The notes below the pieces were generated by a model. It saw nothing but the letters and a program-made list of their open reading frames with translations, was not told the origin of the DNA and did no database searches. A program made the translations under genes and the position numbers. From NCBI GenBank assembly GCA_964588705.1, contig CAZPQV010000024.1, forward strand, positions 1 through 30,753: 30,753 nt of DNA, given 5' to 3'. Shown here piece by piece: positions 24,427-30,753 of this stretch. Within the stretch, counting starts at the first letter, position 1, and the number at the start of each line of letters is the position of its first letter. The DNA comes from CAZPQV01 sp964588705 (GTDB taxonomy: Bacteria > Bacteroidota > Bacteroidia > Flavobacteriales > Weeksellaceae).

Positions 24427-26949
24427 TTATGCTTTTTCTTTCTTGCCTTTAGGTGATTCTTCCTTTTCTAAAGCATCTTTTGCTTCATTGAGTTTAAGGG
24501 TAATCGTTTCGCCTTCAGAAATCTGCTTGTTCACAAGAAGTTCGGCTACAAGGTCTTCAATATACTTCTGAACAGCACGTTTCAGCGGTCTTGCACCAAA
24601 GTCTTTGTCCCAACCTTTTTCAGCAATGAAATCTTTGGCTTCATCAGTAAGTTCAATTTTATAGCCAAGTTTTTCGATTCTTGCGTAAAGTTTATTAAGT
24701 TCAAGATCGATAATTTTTCTGATGTCAGCCTGTTCAAGAGAGTTGAAGATAATGATATCATCAATTCTGTTGAGGAATTCCGGAGCAAACGCTTTCTTAA
24801 GTGCTGCTTCGATCGTTGATCTTGCTCTTGCATCGCTTGAAGATTTCTTCGCAGAAGTACCGAATCCAACGCCATCGCCGAAATCTTTAAGATCTCTTGT
24901 TCCAATATTAGAAGTCAGGATGATAATCGTATTTCTGAAATCGATTTTTCTCCCTAAACTGTCGGTAACGTGACCCTCATCCAAAATCTGAAGTAAGATA
25001 TTGAACACATCAGGGTGAGCTTTTTCAATCTCATCAAGTAGTACAACGGCGTAAGGTTTTCTTCTTACGGCTTCGGTCAACTGTCCGCCTTCTTCGTAAC
25101 CAACGTATCCCGGAGGCGCTCCAACCAATCTCGAAACTGCAAATTTTTCCATGTATTCACTCATGTCAATTCTGATTAATGCTTCATCAGAATCAAAAAG
25201 TTCACGAGCCATTACCTTTGCCAGTTCAGTTTTACCAACACCAGTGGTTCCAAGGAAAATAAAGGTTCCGATTGGACGGTTTGGATCTTTCAGTCCGGCA
25301 CGGTTTCTTTGGATGGCTTTTACTACTTTTTTCACAGCGTCTTCCTGTCCGATAACTTTTCCGTTCAGTTTATCATCCATTTGAGCAAGCTTATCAAGTT
25401 CGTTTTTACCAACTTTCGTTACAGGCACGCCACTCATCATAGAAACCACTTCCGCAACATTTTCTTCGGTTACGGTTTCTTTTTTCTCTTTCACATCTTT
25501 ATCCCATTGCTCCTGAGCAGCAGAAAGTTCCATCACCAGTCTTTCCTCTTCGTCTTTCAGTTTTCTCGCTTCAAGATAATCTTGTGCTTTTACGGCTTTT
25601 TGTTTAAGCTCCTTGATATCTTCGATTTTCTTTTCGTTTTCGATGATTTCGGTAGGAACTTTCATATTCTTAATATACACTCGCGATCCGGCCTCGTCCA
25701 TCGCATCAATTGCTTTATCCGGTAGAAAGCGGTCGGTAATATATCTTGATGTAAGATTCACGCACGCTGTAATCGCCTCGTCGGTATAAATTACGTTGTG
25801 GTGATCTTCGTATTTATCCTTAATCTGATTTAAGATTTGAATGGTTTCCTCAATAGAAGTAGGTTCTACCATTACTTTTTGGAAACGGCGTTCCAAAGCA
25901 CCGTCTTTTTCGATATACTGCCTGTATTCATCAAGAGTTGTTGCGCCGATGCACTGAATTTCACCTCTTGCCAAAGCTGGTTTAAACATATTGGAAGCAT
26001 CCAGACTTCCTGTTGAACTTCCTGCACCAACGATGGTATGCAATTCGTCGATGAAAAGGATGACGTCTCGGTTTTTCTCCAGTTCAGTCATGATCGCTTT
26101 CATTCTTTCTTCGAACTGACCACGGTATTTTGTTCCGGCAACTAAACTTGCCAAATCAAGCGTGATTACTCGTTTTCCGTAAAGAACTCTCGAAACTTTT
26201 TTCTGATGAATTCTCAAAGCCAAACCTTCTGCAATTGCTGATTTACCAACTCCCGGCTCACCAATTAAAAGCGGATTGTTTTTCTTTCTTCTTGAGAGAA
26301 TTTGAGAAACTCTTTCGATTTCTTTTTCACGGCCAATAACCGGATCCAGTTTTCCGTCTTTTGCTAAAGAAGTAAGGTCACGCCCAAAATTATCAAGCGT
26401 TGGCGTTTTGCTTTTTCCGGTACCGATATTTCCGGTTGGTTTACGCATTTGTCCGTACTCCTCACGCTCTTCGTCATCATCGTATGCGCTCATCTTCGGA
26501 CCTTCACCCGAATTTTTCAGCATGGTTTGATATTCTCTTGAAACTCTTTCATAATCAATATCATAAGCTCCCAAAATATTGGAAGTCGGATCTTCAAATT
26601 TGTAAAGAATTCCTAAAAGAAGGTGAACCGTATTGATTTCGGAACTTTTATATTGTCGGCATTCCAGTTCAGCACGTTTTACAGCCTGATCTGCCATTTT
26701 TGTAAAAGAAATATTCTGAACTTCTTCGGCTAAAGGATTGATGCCGGAGATGCTCATTGTTTCTATTTTTCTTCGGATTTGCGTTAAATCAGCATTCAGG
26801 TTCTGTAGAATTTCTCTTGCAGAATTATCTGTTTTAATAATACCTAAAAGCACATGTTCTGTGTTGAGGAATTCGCTTTTCAGCCTGCGTGCTTCACTTT
26901 TGCTTTGTTTGAATACTTTGTCCAAACCGTCTGAAAATTTATAATCCAT
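24427..26949 (-). CDS. clpC: ATP-dependent Clp protease ATP-binding subunit ClpC
   Basis: AAA+ unfoldase of 840 residues that feeds proteins to ClpP. Order of parts: two Clp_N repeats (about 1-145, starting FSDGLDKVFKQSKSEARRL), the first AAA+ module with Walker A GEPGVGKSA (about 222-230) and VILFIDELHT, the middle domain with a UVR motif (AQDYLEARKLKDEEERL, about 430-446), the second AAA+ module with GTTGVGKTE (about 565-573) and SEYMEKFAVSRLVGAPPGYVG, and the C-terminal D2-small domain. The presence of the UVR motif and the short middle domain separates it from ClpB and ClpA. A near-match -7 box lies 19 bases upstream. No CtsR-like operator was recognised. Confidence 0.96.
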   Translation of the reverse strand: MDYKFSDGLDKVFKQSKSEARRLKSEFLNTEHVLLGIIKTDNSAREILQNLNADLTQIRRKIETMSISGINPLAEEVQNISFTKMADQAVKRAELECRQYKSSEINTVHLLLGILYKFEDPTSNILGAYDIDYERVSREYQTMLKNSGEGPKMSAYDDDEEREEYGQMRKPTGNIGTGKSKTPTLDNFGRDLTSLAKDGKLDPVIGREKEIERVSQILSRRKKNNPLLIGEPGVGKSAIAEGLALRIHQKKVSRVLYGKRVITLDLASLVAGTKYRGQFEERMKAIMTELEKNRDVILFIDELHTIVGAGSSTGSLDASNMFKPALARGEIQCIGATTLDEYRQYIEKDGALERRFQKVMVEPTSIEETIQILNQIKDKYEDHHNVIYTDEAITACVNLTSRYITDRFLPDKAIDAMDEAGSRVYIKNMKVPTEIIENEKKIEDIKELKQKAVKAQDYLEARKLKDEEERLVMELSAAQEQWDKDVKEKKETVTEENVAEVVSMMSGVPVTKVGKNELDKLAQMDDKLNGKVIGQEDAVKKVVKAIQRNRAGLKDPNRPIGTFIFLGTTGVGKTELAKVMARELFDSDEALIRIDMSEYMEKFAVSRLVGAPPGYVGYEEGGQLTEAVRRKPYAVVLLDEIEKAHPDVFNILLQILDEGHVTDSLGRKIDFRNTIIILTSNIGTRDLKDFGDGVGFGTSAKKSSSDARARSTIEAALKKAFAPEFLNRIDDIIIFNSLEQADIRKIIDLELNKLYARIEKLGYKIELTDEAKDFIAEKGWDKDFGARPLKRAVQKYIEDLVAELLVNKQISEGETITLKLNEAKDALEKEESPKGKKEKA

Positions 26950-26968
26950 AATAATGTCTCGTAATTTC

Positions 26969-26976
26969 TAAAGGTA
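26969..26976 (-). promoter_or_regulatory. Possible -7 box (TACCTTTA) for clpC
   Basis: One mismatch (final G to A) to TAnnTTTG on the minus strand, 19 bases before the clpC ATG, a spacing like that of other genes here. No -33 box. Confidence 0.28.
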
Positions 26977-27078
26977 GTTATTTCTCCCTTTAATTATAAA
27001 TAAAGTTACAAATAGTTTACCAAAATTCAAATAATGACTTTCTGTCAGAATACTTTTCTATATCTTATTGAAAATGAC

Positions 27079-27086
27079 TACATTTG
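27079..27086 (+). promoter_or_regulatory. -7 box (TACATTTG) for the small membrane-protein gene
   Basis: Exact TAnnTTTG, 19 bases before the ATG at 27106. It may serve the following glycosyltransferase gene as well. Confidence 0.45.
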
Positions 27087-27105
27087 ATTCCCAAAAATTA
27101 AATTT

Positions 27106-27324
27106 ATGACTCCCGAAATTGCCGAATATATCGGATATGCCGCCTCTTTTTTCGTGGTTTTAAGTTTCATTCTGAAAGAATTACGTAAAATCAGACTTAT
27201 AAATTTGCTTGGATGTATGTGCTTTGTAATCTATGGTATTTTCAATGGGATGCTTTGGCCTGTGATCGTTCCGAATGCGATTTTGTGCTTTATTCAGGTG
27301 TATCATTTGTGGCGAAACGATTAA
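27106..27324 (+). CDS. Small YgjV-like inner-membrane protein
   Basis: 72 residues with about three short hydrophobic segments (8-26, 33-52, 53-68) and charged turns (KELRKIRLIN). The pattern IGYAASFFVVLSFILKELRK then a turn, then LGCMCFVIYGIFNGM and PVIVPNAILCFIQVYHLW, resembles the YgjV/SemiSWEET-like family of small membrane proteins. Relatives in flavobacteria have sometimes been called uroporphyrinogen decarboxylase, which is not supported. Function unknown; a sugar or metabolite transport role is only a guess from fold resemblance. It precedes the glycosyltransferase cluster by 9 bases. Confidence 0.75.
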   Translation: MTPEIAEYIGYAASFFVVLSFILKELRKIRLINLLGCMCFVIYGIFNGMLWPVIVPNAILCFIQVYHLWRND

Positions 27325-27333
27325 TTAGTTGTT

Positions 27334-28434
27334 GTGAGAGTCTTAGTTTCAGCTTTTAGTAATCTTTATACCGATCAGAGCATTGAAAAGGTCTGCAGAA
27401 CGCTATACGAACCTGGCTATGAAATTGAATTAATAGGGAATGACTATGGCGGAACCGGTGAAATGGAGCGCCCTTATCCTTTCAGTTTTATTAATATTAA
27501 AAGTAAAAACCTGAAAGGTGCATATCCTGAATTTAATTGGAAACTCTACCAGAAACTTAAAAGAAAAGCAGATAAAAATACCATTCTATTGGCTAATGAT
27601 TTGGATGCTTTACTGCCCAATTATTTGATTTCCAAAAAACTAAATATTCCGTTGGTTTTTGACAGTCACGAAATTTTTACAGAAATGCCTGCAATCAATG
27701 GGAGACCGACGCAGAAAATTTGGAGAATTATAGAAAGAAAGTTAGTGCCCAACCTGAAATACATGATGACAGAAAGTTTTAGTTATGCAAAATGGTTTCA
27801 GGACAAATATGGTGTTAATCCTGTGGTAGTAAGAAATATTCCAAAGAAAATAAATGAAAAGATTACAATTACTGACAATAGTCCGAAAATAATACTTTAT
27901 CAGGGAGCGATCAATCAATCTAGAGGAATTCCGCAAGCAATTTTAGCAATGAAAAACATTGATAATGCTGTTTTTAAAATTGCCGGTGATGGACCAAAAA
28001 AATTGGAATATGAAGATTTGGTTAGAAAAGAAAAATTGGAGAACAAAGTTCAGTTTTTAGGAAAACTTTATCCCAATGATTTAAGGAAAGTTACCAAAAC
28101 TGTAGATGTTGGCTTGAGTTTGGAGGAGAACGGCGGTGTTAGTTATTTATATTCTTTGCCAAATAAGGTTGCGGACTATATACAGGCGAGAGTGCCTTTG
28201 GTGATGATAAATTTTCCTGAAATGAACAGAGTTTACAATGAGTTTAAAGTTGGAGAAATTGTCGAAGATCATAAGCCTGAAAATATAGCACGGAAAATAA
28301 ATTTAGTCCTCGACAACGGAAGACAATTTTATCAAACCGAATTGGAAAGAGCAGCACATGCACTTTGCTGGGAAAATGAAGAACCGAAAATTCTTGACCT
28401 CTTTAAAAGAGTTGAAACCGAAAACTTTAAGTAA
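27334..28434 (+). CDS. Glycosyltransferase family 4 protein
   Basis: GT-B fold retaining glycosyltransferase of 366 residues. The N-terminal acceptor domain has ILLANDLDALLPNYLIS and VFDSHEIFTEMP (about 109-120), and the C-terminal nucleotide-sugar domain has KIILYQGAINQSRGI (about 189-203), FKIAGDGPKK, VQFLGKLYPNDL, and a weaker E-x7-E region around VDVGLSLEENGGVSYLYSLPNKVADYI (split: GLSLEENGG, SLPNKVADYI). It probably adds a sugar in lipopolysaccharide or surface-glycan synthesis. The start is GTG at 27334, which gives the expected RVLVSAFSN strand. Its TAA stop is part of the promoter-like box of the SufE gene. Confidence 0.88.
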   Translation: MRVLVSAFSNLYTDQSIEKVCRTLYEPGYEIELIGNDYGGTGEMERPYPFSFINIKSKNLKGAYPEFNWKLYQKLKRKADKNTILLANDLDALLPNYLISKKLNIPLVFDSHEIFTEMPAINGRPTQKIWRIIERKLVPNLKYMMTESFSYAKWFQDKYGVNPVVVRNIPKKINEKITITDNSPKIILYQGAINQSRGIPQAILAMKNIDNAVFKIAGDGPKKLEYEDLVRKEKLENKVQFLGKLYPNDLRKVTKTVDVGLSLEENGGVSYLYSLPNKVADYIQARVPLVMINFPEMNRVYNEFKVGEIVEDHKPENIARKINLVLDNGRQFYQTELERAAHALCWENEEPKILDLFKRVETENFK

Positions 28435-28439
28435 TTTTG
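28432..28439 (+). promoter_or_regulatory. -7 box (TAATTTTG) four bases before the sufE-like gene
   Basis: Exact TAnnTTTG whose TAA is the stop codon of the glycosyltransferase gene; four bases (taaa) to the ATG. A TTG at 28412-28414 lies 17 bases upstream, which makes it the best full promoter of the close-spaced group. Confidence 0.5.
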
Positions 28440-28443
28440 TAAA

Positions 28444-28863
28444 ATGACAATTAAAGAAAAACAAAACGAAATAGTAAAAGATTTCGAGTTTCTTGATGAC
28501 TGGGAACAGAAATATGAATATATCATTGACCTTGGCAAAGAGCTGAAAGGACTTCCGGAAGATAAAAAAACCGATGAAAACCTCATCAAAGGATGCCAAA
28601 GTAAAGTGTGGATTGATGCTGAGTTTAAAGACGGAAAGCTTTTCTTTAATGCGGATAGCGACGGTATTTTGCCAAAAGGCATTGTTTCTCTGTTGGTTTC
28701 TATTTACAGTGGTCATCCTACGGATGAAATATTGGCCTCAGATTTTAATTTTATTTCAGAAATTGGGCTTCAGGAATTTTTATCTCCATCACGTGCCAAT
28801 GGATTAATGGCGATGACAAAACAGATTAAATTTTACGCAGTAGCATATCAGATAAAATCTTGA
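28444..28863 (+). CDS. SufE family Fe-S cluster assembly protein
   Basis: Sulphur-transfer protein of 139 residues that accepts persulphide from the cysteine desulphurase SufS and passes it to the SufBCD scaffold. The acceptor Cys51 lies in LIKGCQSKVW, at the same position as in E. coli SufE; the surrounding core WEQKYEYIIDLGKEL, GKLFFNADSDG, KGIVSLLVSIYSGHPTDEI, and LSPSRANGLMAM is complete. No other suf gene is nearby, and the gene sits between glycosyltransferases, so its location says little about its partners. Its ATG follows a TAATTTTG box by four bases. Its TGA overlaps the TTG start of the next gene. Confidence 0.93.
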   Translation: MTIKEKQNEIVKDFEFLDDWEQKYEYIIDLGKELKGLPEDKKTDENLIKGCQSKVWIDAEFKDGKLFFNADSDGILPKGIVSLLVSIYSGHPTDEILASDFNFISEIGLQEFLSPSRANGLMAMTKQIKFYAVAYQIKS

Positions 28864-29825
28864 AACGAATTTTAGCATACCGGTTTTCAGCTTTTGGCGA
28901 TGTTGCGATGACAGCCGTTGTTATTCGGGAATTCTTAGAACAAAATCCCGATACTGAGGTGGTAATGGTTTCGCGTGCTAACTTTAAGCCTCTGTTCAAT
29001 GATATTCCACGAGTGACATTCAAAGGTGTAAATCTCGATGATTATAAAGGTTTTTTTGGTCTTAGAAAACTTGCAACCGAACTCCGCGGAGAATTTAAAC
29101 CCGATTTTATTGCAGATCTGCATGATGTAATCCGTACAAAAATTTTGAGAAGAATCTTTAAATGGAAGGGTTATAAAGTTGCCGTGATTGATAAAGGTAA
29201 GGAGGAAAAAGAAAAGCTTACCAATCGCTGGAATTTGGATAAGCAACCCATTAAATCAACCGTCGAACGGTATGCAGATGTTTTCAGAAGTTTGGGTTAT
29301 CCATTAGTCTTATCAAATAAGTTGTATCCAAAATCTAACGATAAATCAGGAATTGGTCTTGCTCCATTTGCGCAGCATAAAGGCAAAATGTTACCTCTTG
29401 AAAAATCGTTTGAATTAGCGAAAATCCTTTCAAAGAATCATAAAGTTTACTTTTTTGGTGGGGGAAAGACTGAAATAGAAACTCTGGAAAGTTGGGAACA
29501 TCAAATTCCCAATACCGAAAATCTTGCTGGAAAACTTTCTCTTCATGAAGAGCTTCAGAAAATTTCCGAACTTGAAGTAATGATTTCTATGGACAGTGCC
29601 AATATGCATTTGGCAAGTTTGGTTGGGACAAGATGTATTTCTGTTTGGGGAAGCACGCATCATTACGCCGGATTTTTGGGCTACGGACAAAGCGAAGATG
29701 ATATTCTTGCAGTAAAAGATTTGACCTGCAGACCATGTTCGGTTTTTGGAGACAAGGAATGTTATCGTGGAGACTATGCCTGTTTGGAGGAGATTGATAT
29801 TAGCAAAGTTATTGAACTAATATGA
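28860..29825 (+). CDS. Glycosyltransferase family 9 (heptosyltransferase-like)
   Basis: GT-B fold enzyme of 321 residues from the ADP-heptose:LPS heptosyltransferase family, expected to act on the cytoplasmic face in lipooligosaccharide core assembly. N-terminal motif YRFSAFGDVAMTAVVIREF (residues 6-24), IADLHDVIRTKILRR (about 80-94), the donor-binding C-terminal motif MISMDSANMHLASLVGT (about 241-257), SVWGSTHHYAGFLG, and the Cys-rich end CRPCSVFGDKECYRGDYACL, usual for this family. The start is TTG at 28860, which overlaps the sufE stop; it gives the conserved KRILAYRFSAFGD beginning and no better start exists nearby. It overlaps the GT2 gene by 4 bases. The donor sugar is not proven. Confidence 0.88.
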   Translation: MKRILAYRFSAFGDVAMTAVVIREFLEQNPDTEVVMVSRANFKPLFNDIPRVTFKGVNLDDYKGFFGLRKLATELRGEFKPDFIADLHDVIRTKILRRIFKWKGYKVAVIDKGKEEKEKLTNRWNLDKQPIKSTVERYADVFRSLGYPLVLSNKLYPKSNDKSGIGLAPFAQHKGKMLPLEKSFELAKILSKNHKVYFFGGGKTEIETLESWEHQIPNTENLAGKLSLHEELQKISELEVMISMDSANMHLASLVGTRCISVWGSTHHYAGFLGYGQSEDDILAVKDLTCRPCSVFGDKECYRGDYACLEEIDISKVIELI

Positions 29826-30700
29826 AACTGTCGGTTTGTATACCAGTATATAATTTTGATGTTCGCGAGCTGGTTTATGAACTGAAAAATCAGATTGAGG
29901 ACGACCATCTTGATGCAGAAATAATATTAATTGATGACGCTTCGAATTCAGAATTTAAAGAGATTAATATAGAAGTTGCAAAGCATGTCGAAAATTTTAT
30001 TTTTCTTGAAAATAATATAGGGCGCTCTGCAATCAGAAACCAATTTCTCAATTATGCATCAGGTGATTTTTTGCTTTTTTTAGACTGTGATGTCACGATT
30101 AAGAATCATGATTTTCTAAAAAAATATATGAATGTTATTGAAGACAATCCTTCTACAAATGTATTCTATGGAGGTTTTGTTCCAGATTCGAGAAAGAATT
30201 TGAGGAATCTCTACACTTTAAAAAGAGAGTCTTCTATAAACTATAATCCAGATGATATCAAGCAATTAAAAACCGTGAATTTTGTTGTTGATAAGGAGAT
30301 ATTAATCAAATTTCCTTTTGATGAGTTATTGGTTGATTATGGTTACGAAGACTTCATTTTTGCTAAACAATTAGAAAATAACAACATTGTATTTCAAGCA
30401 ATTGATAATCCTGTCATACATTCTGATAATGACACCAATGAAGATTTTCTTAAAAAAACAGATACCGCAATCGACACGCTCGTCAAACTTTCGAAACTTC
30501 AAGATAAGCATGCCTTAATAAAGGATATAAAATTATTTCATACCGCTAATAAAATTAAGACACTTAAGTTAGAAGGTATATTTTTAATTTTATTCAATTT
30601 CTCAAAAAATATAATATCTTTAAATTTGAAATCCAGATGGCCTAGTTTATTTCTATTTGATATTTATAGATTAGGAATTCTTATGGGAAAAATGAAATAA
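29822..30700 (+). CDS. Glycosyltransferase family 2 protein
   Basis: GT-A fold enzyme of 292 residues. The N-terminal nucleotide-sugar domain starts SVCIPVYNFD (residues 4-13), followed by EIILIDDAS (about 34-42), ENNIGRSAIRNQFLNYASGDF and the metal-binding DxD in LFLDCDV (about 90-96). The acceptor part has NFVVDKEILIKFPFDE and the GYEDFIFAKQLE motif (ED of the catalytic base, about 178-189). The last 60 residues are basic and hydrophobic and may touch the membrane. It overlaps the preceding gene by 4 bases and closes the cluster. AT content is visibly higher than in the upstream housekeeping genes, as is common for surface-glycan genes. Confidence 0.88.
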   Translation: MKLSVCIPVYNFDVRELVYELKNQIEDDHLDAEIILIDDASNSEFKEINIEVAKHVENFIFLENNIGRSAIRNQFLNYASGDFLLFLDCDVTIKNHDFLKKYMNVIEDNPSTNVFYGGFVPDSRKNLRNLYTLKRESSINYNPDDIKQLKTVNFVVDKEILIKFPFDELLVDYGYEDFIFAKQLENNNIVFQAIDNPVIHSDNDTNEDFLKKTDTAIDTLVKLSKLQDKHALIKDIKLFHTANKIKTLKLEGIFLILFNFSKNIISLNLKSRWPSLFLFDIYRLGILMGKMK

Positions 30701-30701
30701 A

Positions 30702-30731
30702 AAAATCTCACATCACTGTGAGATTTTCTTT
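30702..30731. terminator. Terminator after the glycosyltransferase cluster, possibly bidirectional
   Basis: An 11-bp perfect stem (30702-30712 with 30717-30727), loop TCAC, T-rich on the right and at least seven A on the left, so it could stop transcription from both sides. Confidence 0.85.
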
Positions 30732-30753
30732 TAATAAGTGGGTCCTAAGGGAT
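30731..30753 (-). CDS. Possible 3' end of a convergent gene (partial)
   Basis: On the minus strand the last bases read PLGPTY followed by TAA at 30733-30731, directly beside a terminator that also suits the minus strand. This is what the end of a convergent gene would look like, but six residues cannot prove it. Confidence 0.25.

Overview
The window comes from a low-GC member of the Bacteroidetes, most likely a flavobacterium of the Chryseobacterium/Weeksellaceae type. The evidence is the lack of Shine-Dalgarno sequences, the recurrent Bacteroidetes -7 promoter box (TAnnTTTG) ahead of most genes, menaquinone synthesis (MenD), a ClpC with Bacteroidetes-style layout, C-terminal processing lipoproteins and a two-subunit NAD-linked formate dehydrogenase. 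It is mainly chromosomal housekeeping DNA. I see no transposase, integrase, phage gene, CRISPR array, rRNA or tRNA.

Layout. 1-3508 (minus): formate dehydrogenase, beta subunit then alpha subunit (alpha is cut by the window edge), separated by a 141-base gap that holds an inverted-repeat element. 3567-4343 (minus): surE, divergent from a Prc-type S41 protease (4478-6607, plus). 6676-9011 (plus): mscS-like channel, short-chain dehydrogenase and tsaB, closed by a perfect hairpin shared with a convergent minus-strand group (beta-barrel protein, PQQ-type sugar dehydrogenase, small lipoprotein; 9057-11322). 11366-15644 (plus): S41 lipoprotein peptidase, a lipoprotein gene broken by one in-frame TGA, and uvrB. 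15773-17903 (minus): DUF3820 protein, AI-2E family permease and a membrane protein. 17954-19541 (plus): pabB-pabC for p-aminobenzoate, meeting menD (19547-21217, minus) tail to tail with 5 bases between stops. 21305-22252 (plus): 2OG-Fe(II)/IPNS-like oxygenase. 22298-23341 (minus): PA0069-type radical SAM protein. 23462-26949 (minus): clpC followed by a Gfo/Idh sugar oxidoreductase. 27106-30700 (plus): a small membrane protein, then an envelope-glycan cluster (GT4, SufE-like protein, GT9, GT2), ended by a hairpin. The last bases may be the 3' end of a convergent gene.

Functionally, the formate dehydrogenase feeds electrons from formate to NAD. PabB/PabC and MenD both draw on the chorismate pool (folate and menaquinone). 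Prc, the S41 lipoprotein, ClpC and SurE are envelope or stress quality-control functions. The glycosyltransferases and perhaps the Gfo/Idh enzyme build surface polysaccharide.

I did not find a convincing new multi-gene system. The observations most worth a second look are: (1) TAnnTTTG boxes placed 4-5 bases before five start codons, with all others 14-27 bases away, which suggests a leaderless class of genes; (2) two intergenic inverted-repeat elements whose ends share the word CCTYARTGGTT; and (3) the lipoprotein gene interrupted by a single stop just after its lipobox.
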